A stretch of DNA of 64,000 nucleotides from JAJFJD01 sp965228975. Its GTDB lineage: Bacteria > Pseudomonadota > Alphaproteobacteria > UBA8366. The notes beneath the pieces were generated by a model. That model was not told the DNA's origin, did no database searches, and saw only the letters and a list, made by a program, of their open reading frames with translations. Below, piece by piece: positions 16,427 to 25,461 of the stretch. Numbering within the stretch: the stretch's first letter is position 1; every line of letters starts with the position of its first letter. The DNA lies in NCBI GenBank assembly GCA_965228975.1, contig OZ245851.1, forward strand, positions 3,844,001 through 3,908,000, given 5' to 3'. The position numbers and the translations under genes are program-made.

Positions 16427-18181
16427 ATGAATGACCAGACCGGAATGAGCACACTCGCGAAAGCATCGCAAGCGGTGAAGAAAGGGCGGCTCGACGAAGC
16501 GGAGAAGCTGCTGGCTGCGATCCTTTTCGAGACACCGGCGCATGCGGAGGCTCAAACGCTCAGCTATGCGGTCGCCATGCAGCGCAAAGATTTCGCCACC
16601 GCTCGAAAGCGCGCGGAGGCTGCCTTGGTCCTTTTGCCGGAAGACCCGACCGCCCTGTGCAACCTCGGTGCGGCGCTCATCCAAAACGGAGAGCAAGAAG
16701 CCGGGATGCGCCACTTCGACGCCGCGATCGAGAAATCACCCGAGCATTTCAACGCCCGGCGCAATAGGGGATCGATATATGCGGCGGTCGGCCGCTTCGC
16801 GGACGCGGCGAACGATTTAAAGGTCGCGGTCAAGGCGGAACCGACGCGCGGCGACGCCCAGATGGCCTATGCCGACGCCCTAATCGAGTCCGGGCAGTTC
16901 GATGATGCCGCCGAGGTCATCCGTAATGCTTTGAAAAACAATATCGGTCCGCCGATCGAGCGAAATTATTTATGGGGTCGGCTGATGTTTCGCATGGGGC
17001 GGTTTGCCGACGCCCGGCAATCGTTTTCGACGGTCCTGTCGGCGGACCCGAGCCAGATGACGTATTATCAGGCCTTGGCAGCGGCGAACTATCATACGGG
17101 TGCTACGGTCGACGCAACACGGATTACCCGCGCCGCGATCGAGAAATTCCCGAGCCAAACACGGACCACCGGCACCCCGGAGTTACGGGTGCTGGTTCTC
17201 GACGCCCTCGGCAACGAAACCTTTTCCCAAATTGACCGTCATCCGATCACCTATGCGATAGGCAACTTTCCAGCGTACCTTCCGGCGGACCGCGTCGCAT
17301 ATACACATGTTTTGGCCGACAACATCGAAAATCTCGGCGATACGCTTGATCTGTCTCAGTTCGACATCGCTCTCAACAATCGGACGGTGTTCGAGCGGAT
17401 CGAGGCGCGCGGTCACACGGAACGGGTCGACCGCACCGCAGCGGCGCTTCCGATGCCGTTGATCAATACGCCGGCGGCGGTGAAGCAGACAGCCCGGCAA
17501 TCGAACGCCCAACGTTTCGCCGCGTCCGAGAAGTTTATCTTTCCACGCACGATCCGGATTGCCCATGAAGCGGACGCCAAGGCAACCTCCGAGCGCATCC
17601 TCGCCGAGATGGAATTTCCGATTATACTTCGCCCCTTGGATACGCATTCCGGCCATGGCGTCAAACTCGTGCAAACTGAAGCCGAACTCTCGGAGATCCT
17701 TCACGGTCATCCCTTCGCGGATTTCTATGCGATCGCCTACCACGATTGCCAATCCGACGACGGGTATTTTCGCCGCTACCGGTTCGCCCTGATCGGCGAC
17801 AAGATGATTCCTTGCGGGCTGCATGTCGGGAAGGGATGGAATGTCCACGGCGAGGGTCGCGCAGAGGTAGACTGGGTCGGGCTCGGTTTCGACAAACAGG
17901 AAATTGCCTTTTACGAGGAGCCGACAACCGTTCTCGGCAGCGCGCCGAAGGATTTTTTCCGCGACATCATCGACGCGATCGACCTCGATATCTACGGTTT
18001 CGACTTCGGCTTCCGCCGCGACGGCCGGGTTGTCGTTTACGAGATCAACGCCTCCATGGGTCTATCATTGGCCGGCACGTCAATCGACGAGACATACCGC
18101 AAGGCGTACAGAAAGGCGGTAACAAACGACATTGAGGCCTATCTCTTCGACCGCGCAGGAATTCAGCCGCCAAGGGACTGA
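16427..18181 (+). CDS. TPR protein with C-terminal ATP-grasp-like domain, paralogue 2
   Basis: A 584-residue paralogue of the preceding gene, 24 nt downstream. It aligns residue for residue without gaps from the N-terminus to past residue 520, about half the positions identical by eye. The same elements recur: TPR-like helices 1-250, RVLVLDA at 254, IILRP-THSGHGV at 399-412, YAIAYHDC, FRRYRFALIG, FGFDFGF and VYEINASM (E539, N541). All signature residues are kept, so neither copy looks decayed. Differences concentrate in the 465-500 segment and the C-terminal tail, perhaps changing acceptor specificity. Both starts share a similar ...ACCGCATGA context. A racemase-family gene follows after 45 nt. 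Confidence 0.75.
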   Translation: MNDQTGMSTLAKASQAVKKGRLDEAEKLLAAILFETPAHAEAQTLSYAVAMQRKDFATARKRAEAALVLLPEDPTALCNLGAALIQNGEQEAGMRHFDAAIEKSPEHFNARRNRGSIYAAVGRFADAANDLKVAVKAEPTRGDAQMAYADALIESGQFDDAAEVIRNALKNNIGPPIERNYLWGRLMFRMGRFADARQSFSTVLSADPSQMTYYQALAAANYHTGATVDATRITRAAIEKFPSQTRTTGTPELRVLVLDALGNETFSQIDRHPITYAIGNFPAYLPADRVAYTHVLADNIENLGDTLDLSQFDIALNNRTVFERIEARGHTERVDRTAAALPMPLINTPAAVKQTARQSNAQRFAASEKFIFPRTIRIAHEADAKATSERILAEMEFPIILRPLDTHSGHGVKLVQTEAELSEILHGHPFADFYAIAYHDCQSDDGYFRRYRFALIGDKMIPCGLHVGKGWNVHGEGRAEVDWVGLGFDKQEIAFYEEPTTVLGSAPKDFFRDIIDAIDLDIYGFDFGFRRDGRVVVYEINASMGLSLAGTSIDETYRKAYRKAVTNDIEAYLFDRAGIQPPRD

Positions 18182-18226
18182 CGCTGATAATATCGGTCGG
18201 CAAGGACAACCGTTCCGGAGCGCCCC

Positions 18227-18871
18227 ATGCGCCGTATCACGCTGATCAACCCCAACACCAATACGAAGACGACGCAGTTGATGGCGGACATCGCCCAGGC
18301 CGCGGCGCCGGCAGGCGTCACCGTCACCGGCGCCACCGTCGCGGAAGGCCCGCCGCTAATCACCGACGAAGCCGGCCTGGGGATTGCCGCGGGCGCCGTC
18401 ATGGCGCTGCTGGCCTCGATCGACGATTCCGCGGACGGCTATATCATTTCCGCTTTCGGCGACCCGGGGCTCGAGGCCGCGCGGCAGAGCCTGGCGGTGC
18501 CGGTGGCGGGCATTGCCGAGGCCGGCATGTCCGAAGCCGCCGACGGCGGAAGGCGATTCGGCGTCGCCACCACGCTGCCCGGCCTGGAAGCCGCCATCCG
18601 GAAACGCGCCGAGACTTACGGCTTCGCGGCACAGTTCGTCTCGACCCGCCTCACCGATGGCGACGCGTCCTACAACATGGCCGACCCGGCCCGGCTGGCC
18701 GACGCGCTCGAAGGCGCCATCCTGCGTTGCGTGGACGACGGGGCAGAGGCCGTGGTGATCGGCGGCGGTCCGCTCGCCCAGGCGGCCAAGACACTGGCGC
18801 CGATAATGCCGGTCCCGCTGATCGAACCGGTCCCCGCAGCCGTGCGCATGATAGTACGGGCATTGGGTTGA
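18227..18871 (+). CDS. Asp/Glu/hydantoin racemase family protein
   Basis: A 214-residue member of the aspartate/glutamate/hydantoin racemase superfamily: INPNTN at residues 8-13, ISAFGDPGLEAA in the middle, and VIGGGPLAQAA near the end. Classical members use two cysteines, one in an xxCFGDPG context and one in LGCAG. Here those positions are Ala (SAFGDPG) and Gly (IGGGPLA), so a two-base racemization by thiols is unlikely as drawn; related sequences with GGxPLA exist and may be isomerases or decarboxylase-like. It ends the plus-strand run that began with the PhyH gene. No signal peptide. Confidence 0.75.
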   Translation: MRRITLINPNTNTKTTQLMADIAQAAAPAGVTVTGATVAEGPPLITDEAGLGIAAGAVMALLASIDDSADGYIISAFGDPGLEAARQSLAVPVAGIAEAGMSEAADGGRRFGVATTLPGLEAAIRKRAETYGFAAQFVSTRLTDGDASYNMADPARLADALEGAILRCVDDGAEAVVIGGGPLAQAAKTLAPIMPVPLIEPVPAAVRMIVRALG

Positions 18872-19142
18872 CGAACAGGAATACCGCCGCTCGCTTACGC
18901 GGCCATCCGTCCGTTATCTCTTTGATATTACGATAGTTTAACTCGGGCCGGGTGATCGGCGTCCAGTCGATTAACGGTAATTTCAAGATTTCAATCATAA
19001 GATGAGCATTCACATGCACGGACAATAAATAGGATCCATCCGACCGCGCTCAACGAACCTGCCGCGCAAGATGTTAGCGTAGGCGGACACGCCCAACCGG
19101 CGGGGAGTCCAAACGTGGCAGTAAGGTCGGAAATTCGCTGTT
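18872..19142. other. Gap upstream of the sensor kinase gene
   Basis: About 270 bp without a credible gene. It is moderately AT-rich around 18910-19030. No terminator with a T-run and no clear -35/-10 pair were seen. Confidence 0.4.
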
Positions 19143-20693
19143 ATGGCCCAATCGGTGTCCGATTTTCTGATACGCCGACCGATCCAGGCGCTCTCCCTCT
19201 TCGCGGGCATCGGATTCGTTCTGATCGTCGTGCAGTTTTCCTCGATATCGGACAACATCGCCTATAACACCGCGCTGAAGAGTGCGGAGGCCTATTCCGA
19301 CGCAATGTCGAGCATCCGCAATTTCTATTCCTCCGAGATCGTCCCCCGCGCGCAGAAGGGCGGCGCTACGGCGACCCACGACTATCACAACAGCGACGGC
19401 GCGATCCCGCTGCCGGCAACGCTATCGATCGAATTGGGCGAACGCGTGAGCCGGACGGCCGACGGCGGAAGGTTCCGATTCTATAGCGCCTTTCCCTTTC
19501 CCTGGCGAAAGGATGGAGGTCCGCGCGATGCGTTTGAAACCGACGCGTTGAAAGCACTATCGGACGGGAATGCGGATCAGTTCGTCCGTGTCGAGAATAT
19601 CGGCGTGGTGCAGGTTCTGCGCTACGCGGCCCCGGTGCGCATGGGCGAGAGCTGCGTCGCCTGCCACAACGCGCGCACGGATAGCCCGAAAACCGACTGG
19701 GATGTCGGCGATCTGCGGGGGGTGCAAAGCGTTCAGGTCACGCTGCCGACCCTTTCGATTTTCGACAACGCCCGTCACTACGGCCTCTATGCATTCATGG
19801 TGCTTGGCGTCATCACAGGGCTCTGGATCTTCGCATTCCTGCTCCGTCGGCTGACCAGGCTTGTCAGCCAGGAGCGCGATCTCCTGGACACGGCGCAAAG
19901 GCATAACGAAGAGTTACAAATCGCGAAGAACTCGGCCGAACGCGCGAACCACAGCAAATCGGAATTCCTCGCCAACATCAGCCACGAGCTGCGCACGCCG
20001 TTGAATGCCATCAATGGCTTTTCCGAAGCGATGGTCGGCCGAATTTACGGGCCGCTCGGGAACAACCGGTACGAGGAATACGCGGCGGACATCCGAGAGA
20101 GCGGCTTGTATCTCCTCGACCTCATCAACGTCTTACTCGACCTATCCAAGATCGAGGCCGGAAAATACGAGCTCTTCGAGGAAGAAGTGGATGTCGGCGC
20201 AATCGTCTCCACTGCGGTGCGCCTCGTCCAAGGTCAGGCGCGGGCCGGTAAACTACACCTAAGCACCCGCCTTCCCGAAACCATGCCGAAACTCATTGCC
20301 GACGAACGCGCGCTGCGCCAGATCATCCTCAATCTGTTGACCAATGCCGTCAAATTCACCAACGAGGACGGCCGTGTCCTGCTTTATGCAGACATCGACC
20401 ACGACGGTTGCTTTGTATTGGCGATCGCCGATACCGGGGTCGGCATTTCCGATCTCGAACTTTCCCGGCTCATGGCGCCGTTCGAACGGGCTAACGATGC
20501 GCATACCCGGAAGACGGAAGGCGCGGGCTTGGGCCTGCCGCTGGTCGCGTCGCTGGTGCGGCTACATGATGCCACGATCACGATCGACAGCAGCGTGGGA
20601 GACGGCACGACGGTACTGATGCGATTCCCGCCAGAGCGCGTGATATGGCCCGCCACCGCAGCGCAGGAACTCGACGATCCTGCGACCGCATAG
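19143..20693 (+). CDS. Membrane sensor histidine kinase with CxxCH heme-binding sensor domain
   Basis: A 516-residue kinase. An N-terminal membrane segment (~14-33) and a second at ~214-234 bracket a periplasmic sensor of the DUF3365/Tll0287-like type, carrying CVACH (C171, C174, H175), a c-type heme attachment motif. Heme attachment would make this a redox, oxygen or NO sensor; the ligand is inference. The cytoplasmic part has a coiled segment, the phospho-acceptor H281 in SHELRTPLN, the N-box LNLLTNAVKF, the G boxes DTGVGIS and GAGLGLPLV, all intact. No response regulator lies next to it, so it is an orphan kinase. It starts at the ATG at 19143. Confidence 0.88.
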   Translation: MAQSVSDFLIRRPIQALSLFAGIGFVLIVVQFSSISDNIAYNTALKSAEAYSDAMSSIRNFYSSEIVPRAQKGGATATHDYHNSDGAIPLPATLSIELGERVSRTADGGRFRFYSAFPFPWRKDGGPRDAFETDALKALSDGNADQFVRVENIGVVQVLRYAAPVRMGESCVACHNARTDSPKTDWDVGDLRGVQSVQVTLPTLSIFDNARHYGLYAFMVLGVITGLWIFAFLLRRLTRLVSQERDLLDTAQRHNEELQIAKNSAERANHSKSEFLANISHELRTPLNAINGFSEAMVGRIYGPLGNNRYEEYAADIRESGLYLLDLINVLLDLSKIEAGKYELFEEEVDVGAIVSTAVRLVQGQARAGKLHLSTRLPETMPKLIADERALRQIILNLLTNAVKFTNEDGRVLLYADIDHDGCFVLAIADTGVGISDLELSRLMAPFERANDAHTRKTEGAGLGLPLVASLVRLHDATITIDSSVGDGTTVLMRFPPERVIWPATAAQELDDPATA

Positions 20694-20749
20694 GGACCGC
20701 GCCGGCGGTCACGGTTACCGACGTTCCGACCTTAGTCTCTGAGAAAAAT

Positions 20750-20823
20750 TGGCTGGGGCGGCAGGGATCGAACCTGCGATCACGGGATCAAAACCCGTTG
20801 CCTTACCGCTTGGCTACGCCCCA
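20750..20823 (-). tRNA. tRNA-Gln (UUG anticodon)
   Basis: Read on the minus strand from 20823 it folds as a cloverleaf: acceptor TGGGGCG paired with CGCCCCA, D-arm GCCAAGCGGTAAGGC, anticodon stem ACGGG/CCCGT around TTTTGAT with anticodon TTG, T-arm GCAGGTTCGAATCCCTGC. The CCA end is encoded at 20752-20750. The U1-A72 pair at the top of the acceptor is typical of tRNA-Gln. A TTTTTCTC tract follows directly, a likely terminator. Confidence 0.95.
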
Positions 20824-20834
20824 ACGGCGGCGGA

Positions 20835-20863
20835 AACATAGAGGCGAACGCGGCGCACGGCAA
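20835..20863 (-). promoter_or_regulatory. Candidate promoter for tRNA-Gln
   Basis: On the minus strand TTGCCG (20863-20858), 17 nt, TATGTT (20840-20835), both 4/6 matches, predicting a transcript start about 5 nt before the tRNA. Confidence 0.4.
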
Positions 20864-20927
20864 GATGTTCGGTCGCAATCGCCGCGGTGGTGGATCATCT
20901 GCCGGTCCGGCATCGTGCCGGCCCGCC

Positions 20928-21800
20928 TCAGCCGACCAGCCGGGTTACGCCGGACCACCAATTCTCGCGCTGGATTTGCTCCTGCGCACGGGTGGCGGTT
21001 TCGGCGTCGTCGAAGAGGCCGAAACAGGTCGCGCCGCTGCCGGACATGCGGGATAGTCGGCAGCCCGGCGCCGAGTCGATAGCGGCCAGCACCTCCTCGA
21101 TGATCGGGCTCAACCGGATCGCCGGATCGGTCAGGTCGTTGGTCCGCTTTTCCAACATGCCGGCAAGGGCACGGACGTCGCCCGGCGCGTTGTCGAAGCG
21201 CGCTTCCGGCGAGAACCCTCCCTTACGCGCCTCGAACACGGATTTCGTGGATAGCTGAACCCCCGGATTCACCAACAGCATATCCGCCGCCGGCAACGGT
21301 GGCGTCGGCACGATGCGGTCACCGGTTCCGCTGACAAAAATCGACCGGGCCTCGAGGCAACCCGGTATGTCCGACCCGAGCCCAAGGCCGATCTTGTTGA
21401 GGTCGATGCTCCCCGCGGGAATTTCCCAATGGCGCGACAATGCCTTCAACGCGGCGGCCGCATCGGACGACCCGCTGCCCAGGCCGGCGGAAACCGGCAG
21501 ATTCTTCGTCAACGTCATTGCCGCGGTCGGCACGACACCGGCGGCATCCGCCAGAGCTCGCGCCGCCTTCATCACCAGGTTGCTTTCGTTGTCCGTGGGC
21601 AGATTCCCGGCGAACGGTCCCTCCACCGCCAGCGAGAGACCGTCGGACGGCGCCACGGTCAGCCGGTCGCCCAGCTCCGTGAACACCATCAATGTATCGA
21701 GTTCATGATACCCGTCCGATCGGCGGGCGGTGACATGCAGATAGAGATTTACTTTCGCGGGCGCCTCAACCGCGACAACGCCAGCGTCCCGATTGCTCAT
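20928..21800 (-). CDS. ispE: 4-diphosphocytidyl-2-C-methyl-D-erythritol kinase
   Basis: IspE phosphorylates CDP-ME at the 2-hydroxyl, the fourth step of the MEP isoprenoid pathway. A GHMP kinase of 290 residues: N-terminal APAKVNLYLHV, substrate-site RRSDGYHELDTL, the ATP-binding GHMP loop PVSAGLGSGSSDAAAAL, and a C-terminal RMSGSGATCFGLF. The ATG at 21800 overlaps the stop of the upstream TPR lipoprotein gene as ATGA, so the two are translationally coupled. The stop lies about 105 nt upstream (in coordinates) of tRNA-Gln, which is on the same strand and may be read separately from its own promoter. Confidence 0.95.
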   Translation of the reverse strand: MSNRDAGVVAVEAPAKVNLYLHVTARRSDGYHELDTLMVFTELGDRLTVAPSDGLSLAVEGPFAGNLPTDNESNLVMKAARALADAAGVVPTAAMTLTKNLPVSAGLGSGSSDAAAALKALSRHWEIPAGSIDLNKIGLGLGSDIPGCLEARSIFVSGTGDRIVPTPPLPAADMLLVNPGVQLSTKSVFEARKGGFSPEARFDNAPGDVRALAGMLEKRTNDLTDPAIRLSPIIEEVLAAIDSAPGCRLSRMSGSGATCFGLFDDAETATRAQEQIQRENWWSGVTRLVG

Positions 21801-23578
21801 CCATTCTTATCCGGTTTGCCGAGCGGTTCCGGGTCGCCCAAGCCCTCCTTGAGCTTGCTCTCGATCTTTTCCTTGTTTTCGTCCGTCGGCTTGAAGCTAA
21901 GGGCACGGCGCCACTGGAACCGCGCCTCGTGCCGCCGACCGACCCGCCAATACGCATCGCCGAGATGATCGTTGATCACCGGATCCTGCGGCCGCAATTG
22001 CACCGCGCGTTCCAATTGGGTGACCGCTTCCTTGTAGTTGCCGAGCCGGTACAGCACCCAGCCCATGCTGTCGACGATATAGCCGTCATTCTGGCGCTGC
22101 TGGACGGCGCGTTGGATCATGTCGCGCGCCCGATCGATATTCTTGCCCTGCTCCACCCAGGAATACCCCAGATAATTGAGAACGTAGGGTTGTTCCGGCT
22201 CGAATTCGAGCGCCTTCAGGAAATCCTTCTCGGCACGGTCCCACTGCTTGGAACGCTCCAAGGCGATGCCGCGGGAATAATACAACGTCCAATGCTGGGG
22301 ACCCGGATTCTTCAGCCGTTCGAAGGCGCGATCGTAGGCGTCGACGGCTTCGGCGAACTTCTCTTTGTACCGCAGATGGTTTCCGAGTTTCAGCAGCATG
22401 TCCATACGGTTCGGCCGCTGCTTGGCCATGTCTTCCAGATGGGCCGCCGACTCGTCCAACTTATCCAGCTCGTACAACGCGTCGGCGATGCGCAGCTGCG
22501 CGGACCATCCATAGGCGGTATCCTTCGGCACCTCGCGGTAAACCTTGATCGCTTCGTTGAACCGCTCCCGCGAGACCAGCACGTCGCCGACCAACAGGCT
22601 GCTCAGCGAGAATTTCGGCTCCAGGTCGAGCGCAATGCGCCCGTACAACAGAACGATGTTCTCCGCCCGGTCGCGCGGCAGTGCCGAGGCGATGTTGAAC
22701 AATCCTTCGGCGAAGCCCTGTACCGGCGTCGCCACGAGATGCGGCAACTTCTTGCCGTCTTTCAGGCGCTGCAGATCCTCGAGGAGGATCATGCTCTCGG
22801 GCGTGTGCTCCAGCTTGGCCTCGATCACTTTACGGGCTTCGTCCGTCTTGCCGGTGCGCTGCAGCAGCGAGGCCAAGACCCGGACCACGCGCGACGCGGC
22901 CTCCTTCGGGTTTTCCGCGAGCTTCCGGTAGCGTAGCTCCGCCGCGTCGGGGCGGCCGGATTGTTCTTCGATCAGCCCCGAGTGGAGGCCGGCCATCGCC
23001 TCGAAGCCCTTTTCCTTTTCGAGCTCGCCGAGCGCCGTCAGAGCACCGTCGTAATCCTTCTTGGCGGCGAGCAGCCAGGACCGGCCGAGCGGCTTGGCGA
23101 AACGGCCGAGACCGCTGTTCGGCAAAGCCTCGATGCGCGACAAGGCGGCATCGTATTTACCCGATTTCAAATCCTGCGCGGCAACCAGCAGCGATGCGGA
23201 TGTCAGCGTTCCACCGCCGTCGAGATAGCGTTGCGCGAGTTCGGATGCGCGTTTCGGCATGCCGGCACCGAGGGTCAGGATGAAGGCGCGGCGCAGTATC
23301 CGCTTATCATCCGGATTTTCCTCGAGCACCCGCTCCATCATGCTCGCCGCAAAGGAAAGGTCGGACTCGCTCTCGGCGAACCGGCCGGCCAGGAAGCTCC
23401 CGAAGACGGACCCCTCGGCCGGCGAACCTTGCAGCTTTATCGCGGAGCGGCCGACATCGGCGACATCCCGGCTACTGGTTTCGTCGTCCGGCGTGCAGGC
23501 GATCAATGCGCCGCCGACCATCGTGGCGAGTGCCGCCCGCTTAGCGGCTGTCCGGTACCCTATCCGTATGCGCAGCAT
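21797..23578 (-). CDS. TPR-repeat lipoprotein upstream of ispE
   Basis: A 593-residue protein. The start MLRIRIGYRTAAKRAALATMVGGALIACTP (ATG at 23578) gives a positively charged signal peptide and a lipoprotein-like IAC|T cleavage site; upstream in-frame codons would bury this signal. The rest is a helical array of TPR-like units along the full length (AYGWSAQLRIADALYELDKL, YVLNYLGYSWVEQGKNIDRA, DPVINDHLGDAYWRVGRRHEA), with the best matches in the C-terminal third. Likely an envelope-anchored scaffold; partner unknown. Coupled by ATGA to ispE; TPR genes beside ispE are common in alphaproteobacteria, though why is not established. Confidence 0.8.
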   Translation of the reverse strand: MLRIRIGYRTAAKRAALATMVGGALIACTPDDETSSRDVADVGRSAIKLQGSPAEGSVFGSFLAGRFAESESDLSFAASMMERVLEENPDDKRILRRAFILTLGAGMPKRASELAQRYLDGGGTLTSASLLVAAQDLKSGKYDAALSRIEALPNSGLGRFAKPLGRSWLLAAKKDYDGALTALGELEKEKGFEAMAGLHSGLIEEQSGRPDAAELRYRKLAENPKEAASRVVRVLASLLQRTGKTDEARKVIEAKLEHTPESMILLEDLQRLKDGKKLPHLVATPVQGFAEGLFNIASALPRDRAENIVLLYGRIALDLEPKFSLSSLLVGDVLVSRERFNEAIKVYREVPKDTAYGWSAQLRIADALYELDKLDESAAHLEDMAKQRPNRMDMLLKLGNHLRYKEKFAEAVDAYDRAFERLKNPGPQHWTLYYSRGIALERSKQWDRAEKDFLKALEFEPEQPYVLNYLGYSWVEQGKNIDRARDMIQRAVQQRQNDGYIVDSMGWVLYRLGNYKEAVTQLERAVQLRPQDPVINDHLGDAYWRVGRRHEARFQWRRALSFKPTDENKEKIESKLKEGLGDPEPLGKPDKNG

Positions 23579-23715
23579 GGGCTTATCCAAGATCCTCTTT
23601 GCACTTATGCCGTGAAAAATGACCCAATCCGGCGCCACATACAACTCTCCGGCAGGGGTATTCCGGCGCGATACTACCCGACTTGCCGCAACGCCGACAG
23701 CGGCAATCGATTGCC

Positions 23716-25362
23716 CTACATATTGGGATAATTCGGCCCGCCGCCACCCTCCGGAACCACCCATTTGATGTTCTGGGTCGGGTCCTTGATGTCGCAGGTC
23801 TTACAGTGAACGCAGTTCTGCGCGTTGATTTGAAGACGCGGATTGGACCCGTCATCCTCCCGCACGATCTCGTATACGCCGGCCGGGCAATAGCGCTGTT
23901 CAGGCGCGTCGTACTCGGCAAGGTTGATCTCGATCGGCACCGAATCGTCCTGCAGCGTCAGATGGACCGGCTGGTCTTCTTCGTGGTTGGTCGCCGAGAA
24001 GGAAACGCTGGTCAGCCGGTCGAAGGAAATCTTACCGTCCGGCTTCGGATAGTCGATCGGCTTGCTATCGGCGGCCTTGTGCAACGTCTCATGGTCCGCA
24101 TGCCCATGGCTCAGGGTCCAGGGCGCCTTACCGCGCAACAGGACCTGGTCGATCCCGGTATAAAGCGTGCCGCCCAGCAGGCCCCATTTGAAGGACGGCC
24201 GCACGTTGCGGGCCTCGTGCAACTCTTTATAGGCCCAGGACGCGCGGAAGGCATCGCCGTATCCGGTCAGTTCGGCCTCCGGCGCGCCGCCGGTCAGGGC
24301 CTCGAACGCCAACTCGGCGGCGATCATGCCCGACTTCATCGCGGTATGGGATCCCTTGATCTTGGGCATGTTCACGGTGCCGGCGTCGCAGCCGATCAGC
24401 AATCCGCCGGGAAAGGACATCTTCGGCAGCGATTGCAGCCCGCCCTCGTTGATCGCCCGCGCCCCGTAGGCGACGCGCCGGCCGCCCTCGAACGTGTCGC
24501 GAATCTTGGGATGCGTCTTGAAACGCTGAAATTCCTCGTACGGCGACAGGTACGGATTCTTGTAGTCTAGCCCGACGACATACCCGACCGACACCATGTT
24601 GTTTTCCAAATGGTAAAGGAACGAGCCGCCATAGGTCGCGCTGTCCATCGGCCAGCCGGCGGTGTGCACGACAAGGCCTTCCTGGTGCTTTTCCGGCTCG
24701 ATTTCCCAGAGCTCCTTCAATCCGATGCCGTAGGTTTGCGGCTCGACGCCGTCGCGCAGGCTGAATTTCTCCATCAGCTCCTTGCCGAGATGCCCGCGGC
24801 ATCCTTCGGCGAAGAAGGTGTATTTCGCATGCAGTTCCATGCCCGGCTGATAATTCGGACCCTGTTCGCCGTCGCGGGTGACGCCCATGTCGCCGGTGGC
24901 CACCCCGCGCACCGCGCCAGCGTCGTCGAACAGGACCTCGGACGCCGCGAAACCGGGATAGATTTCCACGCCGAGCGCTTCCGCCTGCTCGCCCAGCCAC
25001 CGGCACAGGTTTCCGAGGCTGATGATGTAGTTGCCCTTGTTGTGCATCGGCGGCGGCAGCAGGAAGTTCGGGATCGAAAACCCGCCCGTCGCCGACAGGA
25101 ACATGAACTTCTCGTCGGTCACCGGCGTGTTCAGCGGCGCACCTTTCTCGGACCAGTCAGGGATCAACTCATCCAGCGCGCGCGTCTCCAGGACCGCGCC
25201 CGACAGGATGTGGGCACCTACCTCGGAGCCCTTCTCGATCAGGCAGACGCTGACGTCCTTCTCCTGCTCTCCACATAGCTGTTTCAGCCGTATCGCCGCC
25301 GCCAACCCTGCCGGGCCGCCGCCGACGATGACGACGTCATATTCCATGGAGTCCCGTTCCAT
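23716..25362 (-). CDS. Electron transfer flavoprotein-ubiquinone oxidoreductase
   Basis: ETF-QO takes electrons from reduced ETF (fed by acyl-CoA and other dehydrogenases) and passes them to ubiquinone at the membrane. The 548-residue protein is full length. The FAD-binding GGGPAGLAAAIRL is at ~14-26, and the C-terminal [4Fe-4S] cluster cysteines are in YCPAGVYE and NCVHCKTCDIKDP. FPGGLLIGCDAGTVN is the second FAD segment. The start is the ATG at 25362, with a second in-frame ATG (MEYDVVIVGGG) 15 nt later that is equally plausible. Divergent from the uracil-DNA glycosylase gene. ETF itself is not in the window. Confidence 0.95.
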   Translation of the reverse strand: MERDSMEYDVVIVGGGPAGLAAAIRLKQLCGEQEKDVSVCLIEKGSEVGAHILSGAVLETRALDELIPDWSEKGAPLNTPVTDEKFMFLSATGGFSIPNFLLPPPMHNKGNYIISLGNLCRWLGEQAEALGVEIYPGFAASEVLFDDAGAVRGVATGDMGVTRDGEQGPNYQPGMELHAKYTFFAEGCRGHLGKELMEKFSLRDGVEPQTYGIGLKELWEIEPEKHQEGLVVHTAGWPMDSATYGGSFLYHLENNMVSVGYVVGLDYKNPYLSPYEEFQRFKTHPKIRDTFEGGRRVAYGARAINEGGLQSLPKMSFPGGLLIGCDAGTVNMPKIKGSHTAMKSGMIAAELAFEALTGGAPEAELTGYGDAFRASWAYKELHEARNVRPSFKWGLLGGTLYTGIDQVLLRGKAPWTLSHGHADHETLHKAADSKPIDYPKPDGKISFDRLTSVSFSATNHEEDQPVHLTLQDDSVPIEINLAEYDAPEQRYCPAGVYEIVREDDGSNPRLQINAQNCVHCKTCDIKDPTQNIKWVVPEGGGGPNYPNM

Positions 25363-25385
25363 TTTCGTCTGCCTTGTTTAGTCCG

Positions 25386-25415
25386 TTGTAATCGTTGCAG
25401 GCCGATGTCTATAGC
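25386..25415 (+). promoter_or_regulatory. Candidate promoter for the uracil-DNA glycosylase gene
   Basis: TTGTAA (25386-25391), 18 nt, TATAGC (25410-25415), each a 4/6 match, about 47 nt before the ATG at 25462. Confidence 0.35.
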
Positions 25416-25461
25416 AATCTAGTCCATTTTGGTAGAGAGTCCCGAGCGAGGACGGATCAGC

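Noticed and set aside
20928..21800. Tandem duplication origin for ispE with the TPR gene (a fused regulatory unit)
   Set aside because: Only an ATGA stop-start overlap is seen, which is common throughout this window and does not show a special link.
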